A stretch of 64,000 nt of DNA, taken from contig MU004186.1 of the NCBI GenBank assembly GCA_010093605.1, positions 575,765-639,764 of the forward strand, given 5' to 3'. The notes under the pieces were generated by a model. That model was not told the origin of the DNA, did no database searches, and worked only from the letters and a program-made list of their open reading frames with translations. This document shows positions 20,404-32,207 of the stretch, in pieces. Within the stretch, counting starts at the first letter, position 1. Every line of letters begins with the position of its first letter. Made by a program: the position numbers and the translations under genes. The stretch comes from Lophium mytilinum. Lineage: Eukaryota; Ascomycota; Dothideomycetes; Mytilinidiales; Mytilinidiaceae.

Positions 20404-23338
20404 GCGTGGATTATTAGTTGCCCGCGGCTGGACAGGCTGCACGAAGCCGCATCTGGCGCTCCGCTGGGTGACGGGAGAGGCTCTGGGGGGAAGCGTAGCA
20501 GGTTCGAGGTTAGACAGGAATGACGGCGTGGGCAGCGCTGGGGCACGATGGGCGGTCTGGAGGTTTATAGGGTCCCGGCGGCCCAAGGTGCACGCATGGA
20601 GGAGCTCGATCGTCACCAGCTCGATCGCCACCACGCAGCGGACCACTGAAGGACAGAGCAGGCGGGCACGCTGCGGCGGACACTGAGGGATCCGGGCTGG
20701 GGTCGGGCTGCTGGGTTCTGGGAGCAAAGCCTCAGGGCGGACATCTGCGACACGCAATGGGGAGCGCTGGAAGCAGCCGAGGCGGGCAGCAAGCAAACAG
20801 CCTCGTTCACTGGAACGGCCCTGGCGACTATGTACTGGCGGGCTTGGCAACTCACCCCAGAGACCAAGTGGGATTCTGGCACACTAGATTGATATGGCGC
20901 CGGGACCGAGCAGGGCAGGGCGCGGGGTGTCTCTCCAGACTGGCCGCGGTGGCTGGGAGTGGTGTAGTCGTAGGTGAGGCCGGCGGGGGAGACAGGTCAG
21001 GATTATGCCGGGCTTTATCCTGCAACAACGGCTGCCCGCGAGCTAGGCGACGGCGTGAGAGCGGAGTGTTTGAGGACGAGACGCAAAGGGCGAGGACGCA
21101 AATAATGGATGGACGGGGGCGCTGGCAATGGGGGGACGGGCGGCGCTGCAAGACATAGGGCTTGGGGCGTGGTGGTGCAGGGCCAGCGATGCTTTTCGTC
21201 GTGCCCGTCCAGCGTGGAGAGGTTCGCCGGATAAAACAGGGCCCAAAGCCTCTTGCGGTGCTGAGGTTTCGCAAGGTGCAAAGGGGGGCGGGTAAAGCGA
21301 CTGTTTCGAATCGACGGCGCTGCAGCACCAGCCAGCGACGACGAGGCGTATCACACTGTGCTCCGCCGGCACCCAATTTGTGAGCAATTATCGCATAGAT
21401 TGGCATGTAACTCTGGCCATTGCTGGCCCGTCCTGAGGTAGCATCGCCGGCCGCAGACGCGGGGAGGGGGGATTCCACCGCGAGCCTGGCTCCAAGGGCG
21501 CGCGTAACGGCTCTGGAACTGCCGGGTTCAGGAAGACAGACGCCACGGTGCGCTGAGTGCGGCCGCGTGCCCTACAGAGATGATATGCTGGACAGGGCGC
21601 TCTAGTGGTGATGGCCATCGCGGTGGTGGTGCTGGGGGGCATGTTCGACCTGCCTTGGCCCAACCAGGAATCGCTGCGATCTTCTCACCATGGCCTGGCT
21701 CCCGTGCGGCTGCGCGAATCAGCGCCGACAATGCAGCCCACCGGCCTCGGATAACTCCATCGGCCTCCTCTTCGGCTCAAGCGCCCGAATGCACCCCGGC
21801 CCGTGTGGCGTGCGATCCGCTCAACACCATGCGTCTCTCGTCGAACCCCGGCTGGCCAACATCATCACACTCGCCCTCAGCCACCGCATCCCAGGTCTGC
21901 GGGCCCTGCAGCAACGGCTATCATGCATCGCGAGATGCCTCCGAGGCCACAGAGGCTGGACGATGCCCCCTGCGCATGCTTGCGGCCTTTCGAGGTCCAA
22001 TTCACCGAGCGGCGGGCGATCTGCCGACGCGCTGCCTTCCATACGCTGCTCTCCGCGGACGCTGTCTGACTGTCCCCAGGGCGTTGATGTCGCTGGCCAC
22101 TGACCATCCCCGCAATGCCATGTCTGTCCCTGGCCATGGGAGGCGGAACCGCAATCCGGGCAAATGTGACATATCGCTGCGGTTTGAGCACCATCTGGGA
22201 GCGGTCTGCTCTGAGCGGGCCGTGGCGGAAGGCAAGTGGCCGGCAGCGACATCGTGTCATGCGATATCTTCATCATCCAGATGGGGGCAGCATGGAAACC
22301 CCGGCTGCGTCGACCACGGCACGCTCCATCGAATGGCGTCTCGGTGATTCTGCACAGCAAGATGCAGAGAAGCTTAAACCACAACGAGGCAGCTCGTGCC
22401 GCGAGTTTTCCCATTTCAGCCGACGGGGGGGCTTGTCGTGGCTGCAGCTCCCGAAGCGTCAGCAGCGGGAGGCCGAAAATCTCGTTGACCGTCAATTTCC
22501 AGCCTAAAGCAGACGGCTTCTGCAGCTCCTTGCCCATCCCAGGCTTGCCCAGATCCCATGCATGTGACACCACTGGAAGTGAGTGCGCTATTGAAAAGCA
22601 GCTCTGCGAGCGTGAGACGATAGAGCCGAACGCCAGCTCGTGGGGTTCTGACTTCTCGCCCGTGCCATGGCTGTGCGCGCGGTGCAGCAGTCACCGTTGA
22701 GATTGTGCCTTGCTTTTTGATTGCCCCATGCGTGCGGCGGGCGGCCGTTGTCGAATGGCTTGCCGTGGACCGTGGAGTGCATCACAAGCGGCAGCTCAGG
22801 CGCGGATGCAGTTAGCGCTCAGTTCGAGGGCCGGTTTGGAGCTCCAGGCATGAGCTCTGCTCAGGTGGGCAATAATGCGGAATTGATCCTCAATATCAAC
22901 GCATGCGCAAGATCTGAGGCCCAGGTTCTTGATGTACATACTCGCCTCTTACCACTATCCGCGGTGCTTTGAAGCGTGCTCATAGATTCGGACGAGAGAA
23001 AAAGAAAATGCATTGATCAGTTGAAAATACAGACGTACCTTAAAGCAGTGCCTACTGTGACACCGATGCATGTGGACCTCACCTTGATGCACGAATCTAC
23101 GCGAGCCATCCCCCTTCCGCATCACGACTGCCAAGGAACCTCACCTCCGCCAATACACCACCGCACATCCTAGCTGCCTCTACTGCACTCGCATCTGTGC
23201 ACACCGCCGGCGCAGGGCTCGCGCTGAAGATCGGAGCAAATCTCGACGGCCACCCTCCAACATCGCAATCCAGGCCCGCTTTCTAGACTCGCTGCCGACG
23301 ATCAGCGCCTCTGCCGCTCCTCTCGCAGCGTGACAGCC
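20404..23338. other. GC-rich gene-free region upstream of velC and a methyltransferase gene
   Basis: Nearly 3 kb of GC-rich DNA between two divergently transcribed genes. Overlapping open frames of 200-255 codons occur on both strands (for example 21580-22347 plus, 21821-22573 minus). That is expected from GC richness, and none has a domain or coherent composition. It probably contains long 5' regulatory regions, as is common for developmental regulators such as velC. Confidence 0.45.
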
Positions 23339-24445
23339 ATGACTGCCGTGGGCAACTATCACCGTGAGTGGCACATGTTCATCTGCATCGCGCAATATCA
23401 CAGGCATACTGCGCTCACTTGTCCGCCGCTCCTTAGGTGGCCCTAATGCGTCCATAGCTAACAACGCCAAAGGATATCAGGGCGCTGCACGAGACATCCC
23501 AGGTCCTGCGCCCGCACCGCACATCAAAGACCGCCGTTTGGTCCTCCTCGACGGCCTGGTCCCGGGCCTCTTCGCGGACGGTTCAGCGGTGCTCGATGTC
23601 GGCTGCAACGCCGGCGCTGTCACAGTCCAAGTTGGTAAGCCTGTCCCAGGGATCACCCTGCTAATATGCAAGCGATTAAGGTTTTGACTTTCTGATATTG
23701 TCTCCCAGCCCACTACTATGACATTGGCTCCGCAACGGGCGTGGATGTCGACCCTCACCTGATTAAAAAGGCCAAGAGTCATTTCACATTGCAGTCCTCG
23801 CGCATTCGGCCCGCTACCGACGACCGTCCCAGAGAACTAAACTACTATCCTATCGCGGCAGTTGCAGACCTGGGCCTGCTAGAACGATTTCTTTTTGGCG
23901 ACGAGGAGGAGGAGTCTAGCGACAAGCATGAAGAGTCTAGCGACGATGATGAAGATTCTGGCGACGAGCATGAAGACTCTGGCGACAAGCACGAGCATTC
24001 TCACGACGAGACCAAGGATTCTGACGACGGCGCTAGCTCTAAGAATCCTAAGTGGACGTCTGATCTGCAAACTGTCCAGTTCATCCGCGAGGACTGGGCC
24101 ATATCGAAAAACCCCGAAACCTCAGGTCCATATGACGTTATTCTCGCTCTCAGCGTGGTCAAATGGATCCACCTCAAACATCTGGATGCAGGGCTGGAGG
24201 CATTCTTCTGCAAATGCGCTTCCTCGCTGAAGGAAGGTGGATACTTCGTTATCGAGGTACAGTCTTGGAGCTCGTATTTGACCGCCATCACGCCGGGCAA
24301 AACGCCTCACTTCGAGGATGCGCTGCTGCAGCTCAAGCATCGGCCTGAGACATCCTTTACCGAACTGCTGGAACAGAGCAGACTTATTCATGTTGCAACG
24401 TCCGAGGAACTCCCGCGCCGGATAAGCGTGTACCGCAAGGCCTGA
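23339..24445 (+). CDS. BMC1: Bin3-type RNA 5'-phosphate methyltransferase
   Basis: Three exons, join(23339..23363,23437..23634,23709..24445), 319 aa. Both introns are about 73 bp with good GT-AG sites. The product fits the Bin3/MePCE family, whose members methylate the 5' gamma- or monophosphate of small RNAs using SAM. Evidence: MTAVGNYH start, SAM motif VLDVGCNAGAVTV at residues 60-72, ATGVDVDPHLIKKA, and the family-specific VVKWIHLKHLDAGLEAFF followed by VIEVQSWSSY. Between the SAM-binding half and the Bin3 half lies an insertion at 138-183 made almost only of Glu, Asp, Ser, His and Lys in repeating SGD/SSD units. It probably forms a flexible acidic loop. The true RNA target is not visible. 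Confidence 0.8.
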
Positions 24446-27400
24446 AGGTTTTGCGGGGTGACCTGATCTCCGGGCGGGGATTATCTCGACATTAGGCTCG
24501 TGCCGGTGCCCAGTTCCAGACGTGGCCGTGCGCTTCATCTACAACTTCGGCATTTCCCTGGCTTTCTTCAGGGCAAATTTAAACATCCACCCAATCAGTT
24601 AATCCGATCGTGTCATATGCACAAAGGTAGGTCTCTTTTCTTTTCTCTCGACCAGTATATTGCCTAGCTTTTGCGGCACTTAAGTTCGGTTCAAGCATTG
24701 CACACCGACTCATTACCAGGGCGCTTCTCGGCTCTGTGCAGAGCGGGCGGTCCAGTTTTCCCTTCCCTTCTTGGTCATACCCACCCTTTCTTATCACTGG
24801 TCCTGGCTACTGCACTCTCGTCACGCAGCCGACTGTGGTGAGACTACCCTGCTTACTTTCCCCAACTTCTTGATCAGTCATAGAATCCCAAAAACTTGGA
24901 AGTATAGTATAACACTAAACGTGATCCGAGAATCCCAATCAACCGAATCGTTGTACTTTCCATTGTGCAAGGCCTTCGCGACTCTCCTCTGAGTTATTGG
25001 CTCACTCTGTAGCGTTTTGGTTGGATTCTGTCCTGAGGCACCGCGCCGTGCAACTGACACCAGGGAATTGACTAACAGACCGGTAGCGCAGCTACCAATC
25101 ATTTTAACACTAACCTCTCCTACCGGCTACGTAAAGCCCCTTCTAAACACCAGTGCATCATTATCCTAAAAGCTAAACAGGAGAAATAAAGATACAAATA
25201 CCGGATAAGCTGGATTAAAGCGGCTCTGAACTCATATGAATTTCCCAGTATCGTCCGCTCAGTATCGTTTTAGACGGATTTTGCCTCCACCAATCTCGAA
25301 ATACTGCTCTCCCGGATGGTAATCCGCCGTACTACCCGCTGGTAAGTATGCGCTGTTAATACATGAACTAGATATGTGAGCAAAACGGATTTTCCTTTTT
25401 TGGGTACACCTAGAGCACTGTTGGAGGTGGCCTGGTGAGCTTCTTTATCGCTCATGATGGCTGCATCTCAATTCTCATATTGCATCAACAAAACGCAAGC
25501 AGCGGTGAAAGTAACGTAAGCCTGCAATTATACGCAGTGTGAGAGAAAGGGCATGTCACGTGCCCAGACTCAATTATCAATCGAGGAGCGTTAAGAGTTG
25601 CTAGTCGAGCTATGTTCTACTCGTACGAGTTCGCTCATCCTCTCAATGATTAACCTTGGGGCTTGCGCATTCCTTCGGCGACTAATGCAAAGATCTGCTG
25701 TTACGAGGACTTAGAGCCAAAGTTTGAGATCCCGAATGCTGCCCGTTATCGGACCACTCGTAATCGGCAGTCTTTTCTGGGTGAACACACCGGGCTTCGG
25801 TTCATATGTCTTCCGCTCTATCGGAAAAGCCTACATATATCCAAATGCGCGGTGTAGCGATTAGTGCTGTTTCCCATACTGTTACGAGACCATCTCGGAG
25901 TATGTCAAGCTCTTCGGGACTCCAGAAGTTCATATGCAGGGTCTCAAGATCGAATGTGGCTTTCAATGCGTGGAACGGTTCACGATAAAACTCCTGGACT
26001 ATCAATTCGAGGGTCCCAATCGTCCCCTTCATAGACTTGGCGTTCACTAGAAGCCATTCACCCTCGTCCGGCCTGAACTCATAGCTCCATCACTATCACG
26101 CCACGGCACAGATATCTAACACCCTAAAGAATAGTATCCCATGATGAGGGCCACTTTGTTCAAGAAATAAAGGGTTTAGCGTTTTGACACAGCGGCTGAT
26201 AGATGGCAAAAGCCGCACTACTGATCTTTGAAACCTTGATAACACCGATTCCGTCATCAGCGTTCGAGAGAAAGAGGCCAAACCCAATAGCTCTCAACTC
26301 AACCCAGAAGTGCGACCACCTAGTTAGTCCCAATGCAAGGACGCAACGTCGAATTGAGGACCAGACTCAGCGGTTTGATCTCCGCTTACCGCCCAAACCT
26401 CGGAAACACATAACAGAGCCTCGTCTCGTTCATCAGCTCGTGCCCTACGGAGTAGCTTCTTACCATCTATTCCAAGATATTCCGCGCCAAGCCGACTAAA
26501 CCATCTCCTAGAAAATACCATCCTATGCGTGGTAGGGTAACATCACAATCGGGAGTTCTCCCTCCATTCCCGAACCCCTGCAATCGGGTGGTTCCTCGTC
26601 AGCATCGCACCACACTACTGAAATGCAAGAGTTCAGCATCGCAGCTGCAAGACATTCCTATCGACGTCAACTTGTCCATGGAAGCTAACCCGAGCTGCAT
26701 TCTTCCATCCTTCTAGCTCTTCGGAGATGATTCTTTCCGATCGACTAAGGCACCCCCGACCCGACTCTCTGAGATGCTTTTGCACCCGATGAAGGTCTAG
26801 ACCCACAGCAGAGCTGACCCCTTACCGCAGCACACGTACAACATCCCACAGGACGGCTACGTGCACGTGTCGTTAGGCTGAGGTGGCGGTCTGACGAGCT
26901 GGATGGCGGCGTGTGGGACGAGGTGGGTAGCCGTGTCCGAGCCGAGGCAATATTGAACTCCAATCCAACACTCGGAGGCTGCTGGTGGTACTTGAAAAGT
27001 TGGTTTATCGGGGATGGCGGCGTGAGAGGACTATGGCTAGTTCGCTCTACGGGAAGTGGACGCGGCTGAAGTGAACGGGTGGTCAAGGCCTAGGTCCAGC
27101 AACCAGCTCCCGAAGCCTAGGATCCCTCGATCAGCGGCAGTGTGAGGATCTTGTACGCGCTGATGGTGTTGGTCATTGGATGTAAGAGGGGGAGGGGCGT
27201 ATGGCAGATATCGTGAGTGCTGGCTGGTGAGCTGGCCCCCGATACTACGCCTGTCCACTAATGACAACACATTGGAAAAAGGGGAAGCCTTGCTCTCTTA
27301 TCTTCTAGCAGAGTACAGCAGAGAACTTAGGAGAAACCAGGAGAAATGACGCGATATTCGATGAGATTGGTGAAGGATACCTAGAGTAACAGAGCATGAG

Positions 27401-30332
27401 AACGGAGAGGAAATCATCCCGTGATATAACCACAGCATGTGTTCTTTCCTCCATCAAGCAAGGAAAACACACAACGCCCCTTCAGGAAATCCGCTCCGCC
27501 TCGGGACCCCTCTGCGCTGGAATTTTAACGTTCCACAACATCATTAGGCCCGCATACATCCATCTCGTGCCTGCCAGGCAGGTGAGCAGAATTCGTGGAA
27601 CACTTCAAATGGCCCGTGCAGCAACATCAACAGTCTTCCTCAACACGACGTGAACTTAATAAGCTGTGGATTGCTAGAACAACTCAGAAGCTAATTTTGT
27701 ATGTGGTGACGAGCTTTTGGAAGATAATTCCAACGTGGCGTTGAGCCAGAAAGAAATGAATAGGTTGACTTAGTCAGCGGTGTTCCAGGAACTCTGCTCG
27801 CCTGCCTGCTGCTTTCCTGGCACCAGACAACAAATATAGCCATGCCATTTATTTCTTCCTCTCGAACCCCTAAACACGCATCACACAATTGAAACCATAC
27901 CGTACTGTATCATCCCAACCCTATTCTGCGATAAGCCAGCCACTCCCTCGGGCGCGAACAACGAAACCTGGCACGCACTGAATGGCCGCCCGACACCGGC
28001 GGCCGATGCTGCACGTCGCACGATCCGGCCGCCAACGTGGGAGAAGGGGGGCGCAGTGGCGCTGCTTCCGTGGTCCTTGGTTTGCGGTCCCGAGCGCTCG
28101 GACAAGGGGAGCCTTTCCCAGTGGGCCCCTGTATGTACAGGCTATGCAGGCCTGCGCATCCGTTCACTTAGGAAATCCCGTAATCTTTGCATTCATGCCT
28201 CTATCCAAGTTGTGGAAAAAAAGGGTATGGACGTAGCGTTGCTTCTTAAGTTTGGATTAGTCAACCGTTAGAAGATTAAGCGAAACGTGGAATCGAATGG
28301 ATATCTTCGGTCGAGCACAGACTTGCGTAGTATGTACAGCTCTTAGACGCATGCTGTGGTTAGTGTGCAGGTGGCCGTAAGGATAAAATACAGTACTGGA
28401 AGCTGTTGAGAGAAATGTCATTGGCTAGAATAGCTTTTCTAGGGTTATGAAGCCACTGGGTACGCAGCACTCACGAAACACACTGACCATAGCATGTGTC
28501 AAGGTGCTGTACTATACAAGGTCGAGGCTTGTCTAGGGCTTTCCGATGGTGTACCATTATAAAGCGCAAAAAAAAAGGAAGCGCGGAAAGCCAGCATCAG
28601 CATCAGGCCAGCCACCGCCCAGCAGGGCCCTCCGTGCTACAAGACCCGGCGCGTTACATATGCAATACCGCATATCCGGTACATGCTACCAGGCCTACCT
28701 TTCCCAGCATGTTCTACATAATAAGGCGAAAAAGGGGGGGCCTCATCTTTTCTTGGGATAGGTGGGATACATAGCGTCAGCACGCATGGCCAGCGCATCG
28801 CATCTCAGCCCTAGCGCGCCGGCCCGCCTCCAGCGGCTATCGCAGCGACTGCCAGCGAATAGAAGGGGTTCCAGCTGGCGTGGGAACGCGGTGCGGCTGC
28901 AAAACATCGGAGGCCCTGGCCCTTTTCTCGTGCGACAGGCGAGAGGGGGGCAAACAGCTGGCTGGTTTGCGGATGCAATGCACGACATTTTGGAGATGGA
29001 AGGACGCGCTGGCAGATGCAGCTGACTGGGAGGGATGGGTGTGGTAGGGCGGGAGTAGGTTGTGGGATGCCACGTAGCGGGCGCGATGATGGGGGTTGGA
29101 GGTGGGTGTGGATGGAGTTGTTAGGGTGGTGAGGGAAGGAGTATCCTGAATGGGGTTGATTTATTCCAAATGTACGTGTGGTGGGACGGTTTAAGGGGCA
29201 TGGAGGGACTACCGTGTAAGTGATTAATGATTAGATTGCTTTGGCAAGATGACTTTCAAGATGACTTCCAAGATGTCCTAGAATAGATCAGCTGGGAGGC
29301 CTGCTTCTTCTAAGGTACTGTACGTAGGAGGGAGGTATGTCAGAGGAGTGCAGAGTCGAAGGATGAATCTCCTACCCACATGTTACCCCTTTTCCACACT
29401 CCCACGCCACGACGTCTAGATTCCAATTTTTCTGTTCATGGATGCGCCCTGCCCCGCGTATACTGCCAGCCGCTAGACCACTCACAAGCCGGCGCTCTGC
29501 ATGCGCAGTGTGGGCCCTTTTACCAGGCCCCCGGCTGCTCGACGACGACACCACCACCCTTGGGATGCTCTCTGCCATCGCACGCAAGACCCATGATGCC
29601 CGCCCGCCGCGACAGATACGCCGCCAACAACCAGCACTCGAAAAACGCACCATGGCAGCCAGCGCGTCGCCTTACTCCGGGCAGGTGGCGGCATCGACTC
29701 AGCTCGCAGTGAGCCGTGGGCCCTCGCTAGCCAAGTATTGGGAGGGAGGCGCCAATAGTTATATATCCACGCCTCCGCGACGACGCTTCGTTGCCACCGC
29801 TGCGTAGCAAGACGACGACGACAGACCCCAGCCCGCCTGAAAGACCTGAACGTAAAAGAGTCCAGCATCCGCTGCCAATTGACACGGCAAGCCCCATTGC
29901 CTGCCGGAGCGCCTCCGTCGCGTCCCAGCCAGCCACCACTCCGACGCGACTGCTGACCCTTCTCGACATCGCCATATCCACGCGGCGATCACTGCGCGCG
30001 TGCCGTTCACCAGATCGCGGGGCCGATCGGGCATTTGAACGTTGCAATTTCTTAATCCTCCTGCCGCCCGTCAGCTTACATCTGCCCCCCGGCTCCAGTG
30101 CAGCGAGGAAGCGAATGACCTGCTACTGCCCGTCGCACACGCCCGAGTAGACGCCCACACGCAGGACCAAGGGGACAATCAGGGCGGGGTATACATACAC
30201 TGAACGGCACACGCCCCGGGGATAGTGCCAGACGACCACGACGCGGCAGACGACCGCCCTCCCCCAGATCGCCCGAGCCGACGATCCTCCCGAACCTCCC
30301 CTCCCCCCTCGCGGATCCCATCGAGAGGCACA
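24446..30332. other. Gene-poor stretch of 5.9 kb
   Basis: No convincing gene on either strand. The left part (to about 27 kb) has average composition with short ORFs. One protein-like relic is listed separately at 25802-26089. From about 28.6 to 30.3 kb it becomes GC-rich with overlapping open frames on both strands, none with recognisable features. The last few hundred bases are the leader of the 30333 gene. Confidence 0.4.
25802..26089 (-). pseudogene. Protein-like relic, possibly of an F-box-like gene
   Basis: The minus frame is open for 95 codons between stops and has no ATG at its start. It reads YEFRPDEGEWLLVNAKSM, later HMNFWSPEELDILRDGL and ATPRIWIYVGFSDRAEDI. Its Trp/Leu/Glu-rich style resembles C-terminal parts of fungal F-box-like proteins. 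Identification is weak, and an exon of an unrecognised gene is the alternative. Confidence 0.25.
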
Positions 30333-31130
30333 ATGCCGCCCGACAGCTCCTCCTTCACGGCTCTCAATGTCCCCGCCCACCAGGTGCCCGACTGGATGGG
30401 CTCCTTCACCCTCGTCGCGCCCCCCAACACGGACCTCTGGCGCAAACCTCCTAGCCGCGATACCTCCACTGCCCCGATCCTCTACACTGCTCTACGCAGT
30501 CCCTTCATCGCCGCCGAAGTCACCGTGAGCGCCGACTGGGAGCTAGAGTGGGACCAGGGCGGGCTGGTGATATTCGCAGGGGCGCCACCAGGCCGAATCG
30601 GCGCCCAAACAGCAGCCGCAGCAGCAGCTATAGCAGCAGCGAATACAGCACCACCGTCGACGCCCGCTGCAGCAGCACCTCCAGTTGTGGTGGCGCCTCC
30701 TGTTGTGGCACACGACGACCCGCCGCCCGCGTACGTCACCCCCGCGCCGGCATCGAAATGGGTGAAGGTTGGGCTCGAATTCTGCAATAATGCGTGTCAT
30801 GCTACGTCGGTGTGCGCGACCTCGGACGGCGCGGATTGGGCCCTCACTTCGCTGCCACCGCACCACGCCCGCCGGCTCGATCTGCGCGTCAAGATCGAGC
30901 GCATCGGCTACGCCCTCTGGGTCTGGTACGAGGACGAGGTGTCGGGTTGGAAGAAGCTGCGCGAGGTGACGTGGTTCTTCTGGGGCGTCGAGGATAAGGC
31001 GGTGCGCGTGGGCGTGTATGCGAGTCGGCCGGCGAATTTTGGCGCGACGCATTATGAGCGCAGACATGGGGGGCCGAGTGTCACGCAGAGGAATTTGTGT
31101 GTTGATTTTGAGGGGTTGGAGATATTCTAA
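30333..31130 (+). CDS. DUF1349-like concanavalin-fold protein
   Basis: Single-exon gene of 265 aa. The ATG at 30333 is chosen because the longer frame starts at GTG. The pattern fits the DUF1349 (YesU-like, concanavalin-type) family: SADWELEWDQGGLVIF, then WVKVGLEF, a DGADWAL segment near 165, IERIGYALWVWYED, then VRVGVYASRP and a closing VDFEGLEIF. Between strand one and WVKVGLEF lies an Ala/Pro-rich insertion of about 55 residues (near 90-145). Members bind or cleave sugars in some bacteria and have no settled role in fungi. No signal peptide, so it is probably cytosolic. Confidence 0.7.
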   Translation: MPPDSSSFTALNVPAHQVPDWMGSFTLVAPPNTDLWRKPPSRDTSTAPILYTALRSPFIAAEVTVSADWELEWDQGGLVIFAGAPPGRIGAQTAAAAAAIAAANTAPPSTPAAAAPPVVVAPPVVAHDDPPPAYVTPAPASKWVKVGLEFCNNACHATSVCATSDGADWALTSLPPHHARRLDLRVKIERIGYALWVWYEDEVSGWKKLREVTWFFWGVEDKAVRVGVYASRPANFGATHYERRHGGPSVTQRNLCVDFEGLEIF

Positions 31131-32207
31131 GGAAAAAAATGTTGAAAAAGAGGAGAAGTTGGATAGGCGAGAGAAACGATATGGTTCCGAGCATTGGTTT
31201 ACGACTGTGTGTTAGCATGTCTTTCCTTTCTTCTTATGATGTGATACCATCAGCGAGTCATCTTTTTTCTGCTTCGATTTAGACTATTTCTATTACTGCT
31301 GTCGTCTCTACACTGCATTCTCCCGTTGTAGGTATATCGATGCTTCGGCTCGCCCAAAAACTCTTTTATGAGCTCTTTCTAGTTGCAATTTGGGCGTCTT
31401 TATGTCATTTCTGTGGTCGGATCCTGCTTGTTTCGGCGAACGTTGGTTACTATGTAGGTTCTTCATCATGGTCATCAGCCTACCTAGTCTTATTACTCTT
31501 CGGAACATATATATTCTGATATACTTATTTGATCTGTAGCTCATATTCTCCATTTCATTGCGCTCGTGACCCGAACAAATGAGGAGAGTGTTGGAACGTA
31601 TACGTTCTGCGGATCAAAGTTCTATGAGACAGGTCTGTGCACTTTTTCTTAAAATCTCCTCGAAATATCTCATCACGTACCTATATACTCCAGACAACAG
31701 CAAGGTAGGTCGATCCGAGCGCTCCGATCCGCTTAGATATACGGTCTTGGTGCGCTGGAGTGCCGCGAACTATGCCAAGCAATAGTGCACAGAGTTTTGT
31801 CAAGTCCTGTAGTGCCGTGTACTTGGAAAAGAGGCGACCTCCATGCTTGTAATCTTCCTGACTTTCATCCGAGCTTCACTTATGGTCTACGTATGAAATG
31901 GCCAGCTTCTTCCTTTCTTCACTTTCTATCCATCTGTGTATCTACCACGTGAAGCTATGTAGGCCCGAGAGCCTCCCATACACGGCGCATCATGTGCCCC
32001 CTGACCGACTTGCCAACACCCCTCGACACGCGCCCACCGCATCTTTCCATGCATCACCTCATCCACCCCTCATTCTTATAACCCCTCCATCGACATCCTC
32101 ATCAATTCCTCTTCTACCAACTCCGTTTACATCTCAATCTATCAATCATTTACCTAGTATCATTATCACCATATCCATACTCGAAATATCAACACTCACT
32201 ATTCAAA
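31131..32207. other. Intergenic, 3' flank and leader
   Basis: It holds the 3' UTR of the DUF1349-like gene and the promoter of the secreted protein gene. The last 200 bp are pyrimidine-rich, with repeated cctc and atca words, typical of a fungal 5' leader. No gene seen. Confidence 0.4.

Noticed and set aside
21580-22573. Antiparallel ORFs of about 250 codons
   Set aside because: GC-rich DNA gives such frames by chance; both are rich in Arg, Ser, Pro and Ala without motif or hydrophobic core.
25270-25455. Short ATG-started minus ORF (MSDKEAHQAT...)
   Set aside because: The first words recall transposase N-termini, but the rest does not match and no partner exons were found.
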